DNA of 64,000 nt from the NCBI GenBank assembly GCA_964460905.1, contig CAYWRM010000015.1, positions 1 through 64,000 of the forward strand, given 5' to 3'. This document shows, in pieces, positions 35,815 to 44,179 of this stretch. The notes beneath the pieces are model-generated. The model was not told where the DNA came from. It saw only the letters and a list, made by a program, of their open reading frames with translations, and did not search any database. A program made the translations under genes and the position numbers. Source of the stretch: GCA-002708315 sp964460905. GTDB taxonomy: Bacteria > Bacteroidota > Bacteroidia > Bacteroidales > F082. Numbering within the stretch: the first letter of the stretch is position 1; each line of letters begins with the position of its first letter.

Positions 35815-38800
35815 CTAAACAGATAACAGCCTTTGTACCATATTCTTATAATATTTATCAGAATGATGGAAATTATGTTTTCTCTGGATGAGGATATCCA
35901 ATCCTGCATCGTAAATCAGAAATTTCTTATGGTTTCCTTTGGCAAAGAACTTTCTGTTCATTTCAGCTTTGTTCCAGTATTCATTAACATTGCAAACTGC
36001 ATAGTGACGGTTTACGGCTTTCATCTCCTCAAAAACAGCTTCATACGACTCAAAATCAAAACCATCGGAAAAGAGGGCTGCAAATCGGGATATCACCTCC
36101 CAGTTTTGTGGCTTGTCTTTGATGCTGATAACCGGTGTGGCGTACTGAATCATTGTGTCGCAAGATGTTACAGTACCCTCTTGCTCAATAAAGGCACCGC
36201 CGGGAATAAGAACATCAGCCTCTTCAGAAGTGACTGTTTTGAAGTTATCCACCACCATCATAAACTCAATACCATTGAAGTATTTGATGTTTTCTTTTTC
36301 TGACAACGGGTCTTCACCAAAAATAACAACTGCCTTAATCTTGTGCTTGAGCAAACTGTTTTTAATGTCCACAGTCTTAAATACAGTTGTAAGGTCAGTA
36401 TCCCATGTTTTTTGAATACGTTCCATTTCTTCCGGTTCATTTATGTTTACATAACCCGGCAAATATTTCGGGTCGCAGCCCATATCGGCCAACCCTGTGG
36501 AATTAGCAAATTCACGGATTAAGATAACACCATTGTTTTCTTTTTCCAGCCTGTTGGTAAGGCTCAGGAAATTCCCGATGGCCTTCAAATCGTTTTTGGC
36601 TTTTTCTTTTACAGAATCAAGATTGTAAACAAATACAACATTGTCTGACGGATTGGATAGCATCTCAACAAAAGTGCTGAATTTTAAAGGATCAATGCCT
36701 GTAAAACCGCATACTGTTTCAGCATCATATATGGATATCATTTCGTTTAGAGCCTTATCCTGTTCACCAATAAGCCCTGCTATTTCCTTTAGCAATCCAT
36801 TTATTAAAATGGTGTTGCTACCCTTTGTGGTATCCAGCCACAAATCAGCAAATTTGGTCAGTTTAATTTCTGACGAATTGATGAGCACCAGCTTAGAACC
36901 TTTCTTTTGAGCTGCTTTTATCTTCAATTCCATAATCAGGTTTTCTTCTGACAAATTAGAATTTACTAATACAATAACATCAGCATTGTCAATTTTATCG
37001 ATGGATGTGGTTGACACAGTAGCACCGGTCAACTCATCAAGTCCATCAACTTCAACATTGTTGAGTAAATTGGAAAAACTGGAAATATTATTAGTTCCAA
37101 TACCTTTCCTAGCCATCTTTTGGAGCAAATATAATTCCTCGTTAGACATTTTGGGAGAACCAAAAAAGGCCACTGATTCAGGACCATATTGATCCACAAT
37201 TTCTTTGATCTTTGTCACTGAGTATTCCAAGGATTCGTTGAGACCTATTTCCGTTGCAGTCCCATTTATTTTAATAGATGGATTTTCCACTTTCTGATTT
37301 CCCATGAGATAACGGTTGGCAAACCTTCCTTTTACACAAAGGTAGCCATCGTTTTTAGCATTAATCACTTCTTCGGTGGTATTGGAAATATAAAATATCT
37401 CGTTGTTTATGACTTTATAATTTACATTGCAACCGAGTGAACAGAAATTACAAATGGTTTTCTTATTCTCTTTGGGCAAGGTTCCCAGCACTTTAAACGG
37501 ATATTTTTCCCTGATGGCGCCGGTGGGGCAAACATCAATACAATTACCGCATGAAATGCAGTTGGTCTCCAAAAGTGGCTTTTCCATTGCAGGCTTCATA
37601 ACTGATTTAAAACCGCGGTTTACAAAGCCCAATGCTGATACTTTCAGTATCTCAGAACAAGTGCGGATACACAAGCCACAATTGATGCATTTGTTGGGGT
37701 CGAGGCTGATGAACGGGTGGTTGTTGTCCACTTTAAACTTACGTACTTCGCCCGTATAGTCAGTAATGTTTACTTTATATTCGTCGGCATATTTTCGGAG
37801 TGAACAGTCGTAATATTCTGAGCAACCACATTCGAGACATCTCATAGGCTCGTCCACCGATTGACTATTTGTGATTCCCAGTTCCACTTCCTTAAAATTT
37901 TGAGTGCGGTCAGCAATGCTCAATTCCGGCATTTTTATCCTCGGTGCTTTTTTGTAATGCGAAAATTCATCATCGGTTAAATTACCAAGTTTATGTTTAA
38001 AGCTGTAAAACTTGAAATTGACACCTTTAGCCGTGCCATTTTTCAAATATTCATTCATGGCCATTGCCGCTTTGCGACCTTGCCCTATGGAGCTTACAGC
38101 CGTTAAGGGTCCGGTTACCACATCACCACCCGAGAATACCCCCGGCAACGAAGTTTCCATGGTTTCCTCATTTACGACAAGTGTTCCCCAGCTTTCCTGT
38201 TTTACTTCGCCTTCTTTGGCAAGGTAGGAGGTATCTACCCCCTGTCCAATAGCTCCAATAAGGTAATCACAATTTAGCACATATTCCGATCCTTCAATGG
38301 GAACCGGACGTGGTCTGCCACCATTATCTGATGCCAGCAACTTCATTTTAAGGCATTCGATTCCGGTCAGCTTGTCATTTTCTGCAATGATGGATTTGGG
38401 ATTGGTTAAAATCAATATTTCAATGCCTTCATCCTGAACGGCCTCTATTTCGGCATGGTGTGCTGGCATTTCATCAATTGAACGGCGGTAAACAATTTTT
38501 ACTTTATCGGCACCCAAACGCAGCGAAGTACGTGCAGCATCAATGGCTGTATTTCCCCCACCCACAATTATTACGATACCATGTAACTTTCTTTTTCCTT
38601 TCGTTTCAATCTCCCTGAGGAAATCAATTCCGCGGTAAACGCCATCTATTTCATCTTCATGCTCCAGACGCATACTGCTGGCTTTATGCGCACCAACACC
38701 AAGAAATACGGAATCAAAACCTTCCTTTTTCAGACTTTCAATCGAGAAATCCTTTCCCATTTCTACTTGGGTTTTCACTTCAATGCCGAGGTCGGTTATC

Positions 38801-39552
38801 CACTTAATTTCGGCATCTAGCACTTCGCGGGGCAGGCGGTAAGAAGGAATGCCATATCGCAACATCCCCCCCAGTTTAGGAAGCTTTTCAAGGATAGTAC
38901 AGCTGTGGCCTTCTAAACTTAGGTAATAAGCAGTAGTTAACCCTGCAGGACCACCACCAACAATGGCCACTTTTTTACCCGTTTTTGGTTTCAGTTCAGG
39001 AATCCACTGTTTTTCCAAATCAATATCGGCAACATAACGTTTTAGGTAATTGATAGCGACCGGATCATCTACATAACAACGGCGGCAAACATCTTCACAA
39101 TTACGCACACATACTCGCCCAATGGACAAGGGGAACGGGTTTTTCTCTTTTATCAGCCGTAGGGCTTCGGCATATTTCCCCATCGAAATAAGGGCAATAT
39201 AACCCTGTGCATCAACACTGGCAGGGCAGGCATCAATACAAGGCCCTATACAGTCGGCGTAGTGGTTTGAAAGGATCAGTTCGAGGGCTGTTTTCCGGGA
39301 GTTTTCAATCCGGGTGTTATTGGTCGTTATTACCATGCCTTCACTGATGACCGTAGAGCAAGAAGGTACAAGGCGGTTTAATCCCTTTATTTCAACTACA
39401 CACAAAAAACAGGAACCAAAAGGCTCAACCCTGTCATCGTGGCAAAGGGTGGGAATTTGATCCAAATTATTTTCGCGAACTACTTCAAGGATGGTTTTTC
39501 CTGTGGCAGCTGTAATCTCTTTTCCGTTAATTATTACTTTAACACTCTTCAT
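35815..39552 (-). CDS. Giant (2Fe-2S)-NfnB-ferredoxin-NuoG/FdhF-like subunit of a Stn/Hyd-like electron-bifurcating complex
   Basis: A 1245-residue fusion. Residues 1-75 are a NuoG-type 2Fe-2S ferredoxin (C37, C48, C51, C65). Residues 95-165 hold Cys sets of the GltD/NfnB N-terminus (C101, C105, C109, C148, C152, C156, C159). Residues 192-505 are the FAD/NAD(P) module (GGGPAG at 199-204, GGGNTA at 331-336, FSGGD at 473-477). Extra Cys at 572-583 precede two 4Fe-4S motifs (C622-C632 and C665-C675). From 700 comes a molybdopterin-oxidoreductase-type domain with its own cluster (C701, C704, C708, C739). Where formate dehydrogenases have Sec/Cys next to N-N-I, this protein has NNISSFSN (F826), so it should not oxidise formate. 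No H-cluster motifs are present. With the two upstream genes it resembles Stn-type transhydrogenases (Sporomusa) with an added NuoG-like end. Confidence 0.82.
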   Translation of the reverse strand: MKSVKVIINGKEITAATGKTILEVVRENNLDQIPTLCHDDRVEPFGSCFLCVVEIKGLNRLVPSCSTVISEGMVITTNNTRIENSRKTALELILSNHYADCIGPCIDACPASVDAQGYIALISMGKYAEALRLIKEKNPFPLSIGRVCVRNCEDVCRRCYVDDPVAINYLKRYVADIDLEKQWIPELKPKTGKKVAIVGGGPAGLTTAYYLSLEGHSCTILEKLPKLGGMLRYGIPSYRLPREVLDAEIKWITDLGIEVKTQVEMGKDFSIESLKKEGFDSVFLGVGAHKASSMRLEHEDEIDGVYRGIDFLREIETKGKRKLHGIVIIVGGGNTAIDAARTSLRLGADKVKIVYRRSIDEMPAHHAEIEAVQDEGIEILILTNPKSIIAENDKLTGIECLKMKLLASDNGGRPRPVPIEGSEYVLNCDYLIGAIGQGVDTSYLAKEGEVKQESWGTLVVNEETMETSLPGVFSGGDVVTGPLTAVSSIGQGRKAAMAMNEYLKNGTAKGVNFKFYSFKHKLGNLTDDEFSHYKKAPRIKMPELSIADRTQNFKEVELGITNSQSVDEPMRCLECGCSEYYDCSLRKYADEYKVNITDYTGEVRKFKVDNNHPFISLDPNKCINCGLCIRTCSEILKVSALGFVNRGFKSVMKPAMEKPLLETNCISCGNCIDVCPTGAIREKYPFKVLGTLPKENKKTICNFCSLGCNVNYKVINNEIFYISNTTEEVINAKNDGYLCVKGRFANRYLMGNQKVENPSIKINGTATEIGLNESLEYSVTKIKEIVDQYGPESVAFFGSPKMSNEELYLLQKMARKGIGTNNISSFSNLLNNVEVDGLDELTGATVSTTSIDKIDNADVIVLVNSNLSEENLIMELKIKAAQKKGSKLVLINSSEIKLTKFADLWLDTTKGSNTILINGLLKEIAGLIGEQDKALNEMISIYDAETVCGFTGIDPLKFSTFVEMLSNPSDNVVFVYNLDSVKEKAKNDLKAIGNFLSLTNRLEKENNGVILIREFANSTGLADMGCDPKYLPGYVNINEPEEMERIQKTWDTDLTTVFKTVDIKNSLLKHKIKAVVIFGEDPLSEKENIKYFNGIEFMMVVDNFKTVTSEEADVLIPGGAFIEQEGTVTSCDTMIQYATPVISIKDKPQNWEVISRFAALFSDGFDFESYEAVFEEMKAVNRHYAVCNVNEYWNKAEMNRKFFAKGNHKKFLIYDAGLDILIQRKHNFHHSDKYYKNMVQRLLSV

Positions 39553-39565
39553 TTTTTTCTCTAAT

Positions 39566-41329
39566 TTATTCTTTTACAATTGCATTGAAATTACAAACAT
39601 CGAAACATTGACCACATTTGATACAAGCATCCTGATCAATAAAATGTATTTCCTTTTTAATGCCGCTGATAGCATTTACCGGGCATTTCGTGGCACATAC
39701 TGTACAGCCGGTACAGTTATCGGCATTGATGGTATAAGTGAGCAAAGCTGTGCAACTGTGTGCCGGGCATCTCTTGTCGATGATGTGTGCTTCATATTCT
39801 TCCCTAAAATATTTGAGAGTGGTCAATACCGGGTTGGGTGCTGTTTGACCCAATCCACAAAGGCTGCTGTCCTTAATTTTTACAGCAAGGTTTTCCAATA
39901 GGTCAATATCTTCAATTTTGCCCTCACCCAGGGTGATGCGCTCCAAAATTTCCAACATCCTTTTAGTGCCAATGCGGCAAAAGGTACATTTTCCGCAGGA
40001 TTCATTTTGGGTAAAGTTAAGGAAGAATTTAGCCAAATCGACCATACAGGTAGTGTCGTCGAGGATAATCATGCCACCCGAGCCCATGATTGCACCGGTT
40101 TTGGTAATTTCATCGTAGTCAATTTTAAGATTGCCCATTCTGGCGGGGATACAACCACCTGATGGACCCCCCATTTGAACTGCTTTAAACTTGCGACCAC
40201 CACTTATGCCGCCACCAATATCAAATACAATTTCGTTGATGGTTGTACCCATAGGCACTTCGGCCAAACCGCTTTTTGCAATTTTGCCGGCCAGGGCAAA
40301 TACTTTTGTTCCCTTGCTTTTTTCTGTGCCCAGACTGGCATAGGCTTCTGCCCCGTTTAAAACAATCCATGCTACATTGGCAAAGGTTTCCACGTTGTTG
40401 ATGTTGGTGGGTTTTCCCCACAAACCTTTATGGGCAGGAAATGGGGGTCGAATGCGAGGTATACCGCGTTTTCCTTCTATTGAGGCTATCAGAGCAGTTT
40501 CTTCACCACAAACAAAAGCACCTGCACCTTCTTTTATCTTAATTTCAAGGTTGATTTCCGATCCAAAAATATTTTTACCCAAATATCCCTTTTCGTGACA
40601 TTGTTTGATGGCTAGTTTCAATCGTTTTATTGCCAGTGGGTATTCAGCTCTGCAATAAATATAGGCTTCATCGGCACCAATTGCAAAGGCTGCAATCATC
40701 ATGCCTTCTAATACTGAATGTGGATCACCTTCCAAAACACTGCGATCCATAAATGCACCGGGATCACCTTCATCGGCATTACAGATTATGTATTTTTTTT
40801 TACTGGAAACATCGTGGGCAAACTTCCATTTTAAACCTGTGGGGAAACCGCCGCCACCCCTGCCCCGTATACCCGACTTGGTCATAATATCAATTACGTC
40901 CAATGGCTGGTAATTGGCAAGAGTCTTCCTGATGGCTTCATAACCTTGAAATTCAATATATTCTTCGATTGATGTGGGATCTATCACACCACAATTACGT
41001 AATACAATACGATGCTGTTTTTTCAGAAAAGTATTTTCAATTATCAGGTCATTGCTTTCTACTATCCAATCTGTAACGGGATTGTGCTCAATTATATGTT
41101 TCCTGATGATGGCTCTGGCTTTTTCGGCATCTATTTTGGCATAAAGGTACTTTTTGGCATCTTCAACCACTTCCACCAATACCTCGTCGTAGCACATGCC
41201 CATACAACCGGTTTCAGTTACTTTCACATCAAGGTGTAGATTTTTCACTTCGTTTTTAAATTCGCGATAAACGGCTTCGCCCCCTGCTGAAATGCCACAG
41301 GTGCCTAAACCAACTTTTATTTTTATCAT
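39566..41329 (-). CDS. NuoF/HydB-like NADH-binding FMN subunit
   Basis: A 587-residue protein with the layout of HydB/HndC of bifurcating hydrogenases. It has an N-terminal thioredoxin-like 2Fe-2S domain (TCGISAGGEAVYREF, GCMGMC), the FMN/NADH fold (GIRGRGGGGFPTGLKW, CNADEGDPGAFMDR, AFVCGEETALIASIEG), an SLBB segment (GGPSGGCIPA), the NuoF 4Fe-4S motif ESCGKCTFCRIGTKRM, and a C-terminal tandem ferredoxin (CTGCTVCATKCP and CIKCGQCFDVCN). In known relatives this subunit holds the bifurcating FMN and takes electrons from NADH. It overlaps the NuoE-like gene by four bases and is followed 13 bases later by the giant subunit, so the three are one operon. Confidence 0.92.
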   Translation of the reverse strand: MIKIKVGLGTCGISAGGEAVYREFKNEVKNLHLDVKVTETGCMGMCYDEVLVEVVEDAKKYLYAKIDAEKARAIIRKHIIEHNPVTDWIVESNDLIIENTFLKKQHRIVLRNCGVIDPTSIEEYIEFQGYEAIRKTLANYQPLDVIDIMTKSGIRGRGGGGFPTGLKWKFAHDVSSKKKYIICNADEGDPGAFMDRSVLEGDPHSVLEGMMIAAFAIGADEAYIYCRAEYPLAIKRLKLAIKQCHEKGYLGKNIFGSEINLEIKIKEGAGAFVCGEETALIASIEGKRGIPRIRPPFPAHKGLWGKPTNINNVETFANVAWIVLNGAEAYASLGTEKSKGTKVFALAGKIAKSGLAEVPMGTTINEIVFDIGGGISGGRKFKAVQMGGPSGGCIPARMGNLKIDYDEITKTGAIMGSGGMIILDDTTCMVDLAKFFLNFTQNESCGKCTFCRIGTKRMLEILERITLGEGKIEDIDLLENLAVKIKDSSLCGLGQTAPNPVLTTLKYFREEYEAHIIDKRCPAHSCTALLTYTINADNCTGCTVCATKCPVNAISGIKKEIHFIDQDACIKCGQCFDVCNFNAIVKE

Positions 41330-41826
41330 GATTTACCTTCTCCTTTATTAATGTTACGTTTGTACTGTTTGATGATTTTTTTCATTGATTTGGTGGTGAG
41401 GTTCCCGTAAGTTTCATCATTGATCATAATGACAGGGGCCATGGAACAACAACCTAGGCAAGCCACCGATTGCAGACTGAACTTGCCATCATCGGTGGTT
41501 TCATCAACACTTATGTTCAGTTCATCCTGCAACACGCTGAGGATACTCTTGGCGCCATTAACATGACAGGCGGTTCCTTCGCAAATACGGATAATATTTT
41601 CACCCAAAGGTTTCAACCTGAATTGGGCATAAAATGTGATTACCCCATAAATTTCGGATGGAGGAATATTGACAATTTCACCAATATAATGAATTACCTT
41701 TTCGGGCACATAACCATATGTGTCCTGCGCCGATTGCAACAAAGGAATCAAGGATCCCTGCTGGTTTCTCTTAGCGATTAAATCTTTTTTGAAGGTATTA
41801 ATTTCTTTTTTCTCTGCTACTTCCAT
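41326..41826 (-). CDS. NuoE/HydC-like 2Fe-2S subunit
   Basis: A 166-residue thioredoxin-fold 2Fe-2S protein. The four cluster Cys are visible as CEGTACHVNGA and CLGCCSMAPV, and the N-terminal part (LIPLLQSAQDTYGYVPEKVI, IYGVITFYAQFRLKP) is standard for NuoE/HydC/HndA. In bifurcating complexes it is the small partner of the NuoF-like subunit. First gene of the three-gene operon; its stop overlaps the next start as ATGA. The 278-base gap upstream contains an inverted repeat at 42055-42077 but no sigma-54-type site. Confidence 0.93.
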   Translation of the reverse strand: MEVAEKKEINTFKKDLIAKRNQQGSLIPLLQSAQDTYGYVPEKVIHYIGEIVNIPPSEIYGVITFYAQFRLKPLGENIIRICEGTACHVNGAKSILSVLQDELNISVDETTDDGKFSLQSVACLGCCSMAPVIMINDETYGNLTTKSMKKIIKQYKRNINKGEGKS

Positions 41827-42054
41827 AAAATAATTTGTTTTTATTGAAAATCCATTATTTGTGTCATCCAGAACTGGACAAAGGATCTAACCATACACTT
41901 GGGGAGATTTTTTGCTTCGATACTACTAATAACAACTTTTAGAAACATTTCGTATTTATTATTCGATATTCAGTTTTTGTCATATTGTTTATTGGACTCC
42001 CTTTTTTCGTGGTCTGACTGCGCAGAAATACAAATCGTATGTTATTTGATTAGC

Positions 42055-42077
42055 GTAACCACTTGTAATCAGGTTAC
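42055..42077. repeat. Perfect inverted repeat upstream of the NuoE-like gene
   Basis: GTAACC at 42055-42060 and GGTTAC at 42072-42077 are separated by 11 bases. No T run follows on either strand, so it is more like an operator than a terminator. It lies between the REC-RAM-RAM gene and the transhydrogenase operon. Confidence 0.5.
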
Positions 42078-42104
42078 ACAAACAGGGATTTTCCACAAAC
42101 TATC

Positions 42105-43103
42105 TTACATCTCGAATAAATTGATGACCGGGTATTCTTTTACCTTCAATACACCATCAAGGTTGACAATTTTACTTTCTATAAATTTGTCGATGCCCGA
42201 AAAATAATCACCGCTGACCAGTAATACGAGGTTATATTTTCCAGAAGTATAATCGCAATAAACAACGTTTTCGTTGAGGCGGAGAACAGGATAGATTTTA
42301 TCAAGTTTTTCCCTGTCAATTTCAAGTAGTACATAAGAGCATAGTTTTTTGCTCAAGTCGCGTGGGCTTTTGGTAACGATGTTTTGGTCACTTTTATAAT
42401 GTTCTATTGTATTTATGACATTTTTGATGCTGCTATCCAGAACTGGCATGCTAACTTCCAGAAAATCAACTTTATCAATTCCTTCAACGTTATTGGTGAT
42501 GTTTTTACAGAACGATTTACAGCCTTCGATAGAGCCTGACTGCATCAGAAGAAAAATATCGTAATCACCTTTGGTTGCATCACAATACAGTATGTTGTCC
42601 ATAAAATATAGTTTTCGGTGTATTTCGAAAAAATCGGCATCCTTTTTCAGTTTAATCAAAGCATAGGCTGAAACGGATTGTTGTGGGGTAGCATCTTCAT
42701 GAACAGCAACATGTGTAGTGGTTGACTTAATTTTTGACAACCCTTCAAACTGATAGGTAAGATCTTGGATAGTAAAGGGTTTTTGCAAAAAGGAAGTAGT
42801 AGATAAACTTTCTATTTTGTGTAGGTCGGCATTATTGGTATAGCCGGAAATAAATACGATGGCTGTTTCGGCGTATTTTGATTTAATGATCTTACCCAAC
42901 GATATGCCATCAATATCGGGAAGTTTAACATCCAGCACTATGGTATCGATATCAATGTTGTTTTCTTTGTACATCTCTATTTTTTTGAGGGCATCTATAC
43001 CGTTTTCGCATGGTTCTACATCGTAGCCTTCCTGGTTAAGTCCTAAGGTTAATGATCTTCTCAATGATGATTCGTCGTCAACTAATAAAATTCTTTTTTG
43101 CAT
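42105..43103 (-). CDS. Response regulator with two Lrp/AsnC-type ligand-binding (RAM) domains
   Basis: A 332-residue protein. Residues 1-120 are a normal receiver domain (RILLVDDE, acceptor D58 in VLDVKLPDIDG, K108 in FLQKPF). Then come two copies of an alpha/beta domain at about 145-220 and 255-329. Each opens SAYALIKL / CSYVLLEI, has a conserved Y-C-D-x-T-x-G-x-Y segment (173-181 and 282-290), and closes with a G-(I/V)-x-K-V strand. This pattern is that of the AsnC/Lrp ligand-binding (RAM) fold, which normally binds amino acids. No helix-turn-helix is present, so it may act by protein contact. It is upstream of the NuoE-F-giant operon on the same strand and has its own candidate sigma-54 promoter. 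Confidence 0.78.
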   Translation of the reverse strand: MQKRILLVDDESSLRRSLTLGLNQEGYDVEPCENGIDALKKIEMYKENNIDIDTIVLDVKLPDIDGISLGKIIKSKYAETAIVFISGYTNNADLHKIESLSTTSFLQKPFTIQDLTYQFEGLSKIKSTTTHVAVHEDATPQQSVSAYALIKLKKDADFFEIHRKLYFMDNILYCDATKGDYDIFLLMQSGSIEGCKSFCKNITNNVEGIDKVDFLEVSMPVLDSSIKNVINTIEHYKSDQNIVTKSPRDLSKKLCSYVLLEIDREKLDKIYPVLRLNENVVYCDYTSGKYNLVLLVSGDYFSGIDKFIESKIVNLDGVLKVKEYPVINLFEM

Positions 43104-43155
43104 CGTAATATCCTCCAGTTTTTAATAATAATCAGTTAAAATATACCATTTCTAA

Positions 43156-43171
43156 ATCAATTGACGTGCCA
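43156..43171 (-). promoter_or_regulatory. Candidate sigma-54 (-24/-12) promoter
   Basis: On the minus strand the site reads TGGCACGTCAATTGAT, against the consensus TGGCACGNNNNTTGCW. The GG to G(C) spacing is exactly right and the only mismatch is A for C in the -12 GC. Transcription would start near 43146, about 43 bases before the ATG of the REC-RAM-RAM gene. An NtrC-type activator is encoded 10 kb away at 32432-33790. Confidence 0.6.
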
Positions 43172-43403
43172 ATAGTTACAACATACTGCTATTCTGTTCT
43201 TTATACACATATTGGATTTTTGCATTTTATTTAGTAATCGTAAACTTATTTAACACCTATTTGCGAATACACTGAATAATAGAGGTTTGTAAAGTGTTAA
43301 ATTTCTTTACAATTTATGGTGAAAAAAACAAACACAGTGTAATAGAGTCCAATATCAACGAATTGGAAAACCGTGGACTTGACAGATGTCTTGATGTGAA
43401 TTT

Positions 43404-43419
43404 TGTGACATGAAACACA
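43404..43419. promoter_or_regulatory. CRP/FNR-family-like palindrome
   Basis: TGTGACATGAAACACA differs at one position from TGTGA-N6-TCACA. It sits inside a seven-base inverted repeat, TTTTGTG at 43401-43407 and CACAAAA at 43416-43422. It is about 245 bases upstream of the sigma-54 site. Could be chance in AT-rich DNA. Confidence 0.3.
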
Positions 43420-43575
43420 AAAACAGATCATAAAAACACCAGTCAGTTAAAGCTTTATGAAAAAAATTATCCAATAAGCACTATTAATATTCGCTGATTG
43501 AAACAATGGAAACATAAAAAGTAAAATCAGGTAGTTTTCTTAATGGCATTAATTACTCTTATTTCCCTTATTTCC

Positions 43576-44172
43576 TTATTTTTCATAAAAGTGCATTTCC
43601 AGGATATAATTATAGACTTCTTCCGGCATCCAGTAGCTCATGTTTTTCTTCTCTTTAATTCCTTTTCGGATAAAACTTGATGAAATCTCCATTAGCGGAG
43701 CATTATGAAGGGTAATGTTGGAATGTTCATTATATTTATTTAATTGATATCCAGGTCGTGGGTAAACATATAGGCTATAATGGTTTATGATTTCATTATA
43801 GTTTTTCCATTTGTGGAATGTTGGGAAAATATCCGTTCCACAAATAACAACAAATTCACGATTAGAATTGTATTCTTTTAACCAGGTTAGAGTATCAATA
43901 GTATATGATGGCTTAGGCATATTAAATTCAATATTCGACACCTTTAATTTTACAGAATCCTCTACTGCTATTCTGGCGAGTGCAAGTCGGTGATAGTCAG
44001 GTAGCAAACTTTTTTTATTTTTAAGAGGATTTTGTGGTGATACAACAAACCACACTTCATCAAGGTCGGTGAATTCAGCCATATAATTAGCAAGAATAAG
44101 ATGACCGTTGTGGATTGGGTTAAACGATCCAAAAAGCAATCCTGTTTTTTTTATGTTATTTGCTTTTTCCAT
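43576..44172 (-). CDS. nadD: Nicotinate-nucleotide adenylyltransferase
   Basis: A 198-residue cytidylyltransferase-fold enzyme that makes deamido-NAD from nicotinate mononucleotide and ATP. The nucleotide-binding motif is GLLFGSFNPIHNGHL (H21-N-G-H24), followed by VSPQNPLK, ICGTDIFPTFHKWKNY and the C-terminal ISSSFIRKGI motif that binds the adenylate. Length is normal for the family. It lies seven bases downstream of the MDR gene in a minus-strand series yicC-gmk-MDR-nadD; gmk-nadD neighbourhood is common in Bacteroidota. Confidence 0.95.
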   Translation of the reverse strand: MEKANNIKKTGLLFGSFNPIHNGHLILANYMAEFTDLDEVWFVVSPQNPLKNKKSLLPDYHRLALARIAVEDSVKLKVSNIEFNMPKPSYTIDTLTWLKEYNSNREFVVICGTDIFPTFHKWKNYNEIINHYSLYVYPRPGYQLNKYNEHSNITLHNAPLMEISSSFIRKGIKEKKNMSYWMPEEVYNYILEMHFYEK

Positions 44173-44179
44173 TATTCAT

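Larger units (their letters stand above)
43104..43575. other. 472-base regulatory intergenic region
   Basis: No open frame I can support. It holds a candidate sigma-54 promoter (43156-43171) and a CRP/FNR-like half-palindrome (43404-43419) upstream of the REC-RAM-RAM gene. It also separates that gene from nadD, which ends at 43576 and is read toward it. Confidence 0.6.

Noticed and set aside
35815..39552. Formate dehydrogenase or [FeFe]-hydrogenase large subunit
   Set aside because: The molybdopterin-type domain lacks the Sec/Cys next to NNI (NNISSFSN instead), and none of the H-cluster motifs (TSCCP, MPCxxK, ExMxCxGG) is present.
42055..42077. Terminator of the REC-RAM-RAM gene
   Set aside because: The dyad has no T run on the minus strand and an 11-base loop; treated as a possible operator instead.
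41827..42104. Sigma-54 promoter directly upstream of the NuoE-like gene
   Set aside because: No GG-N10-GC pair on the coding strand was found in this gap.
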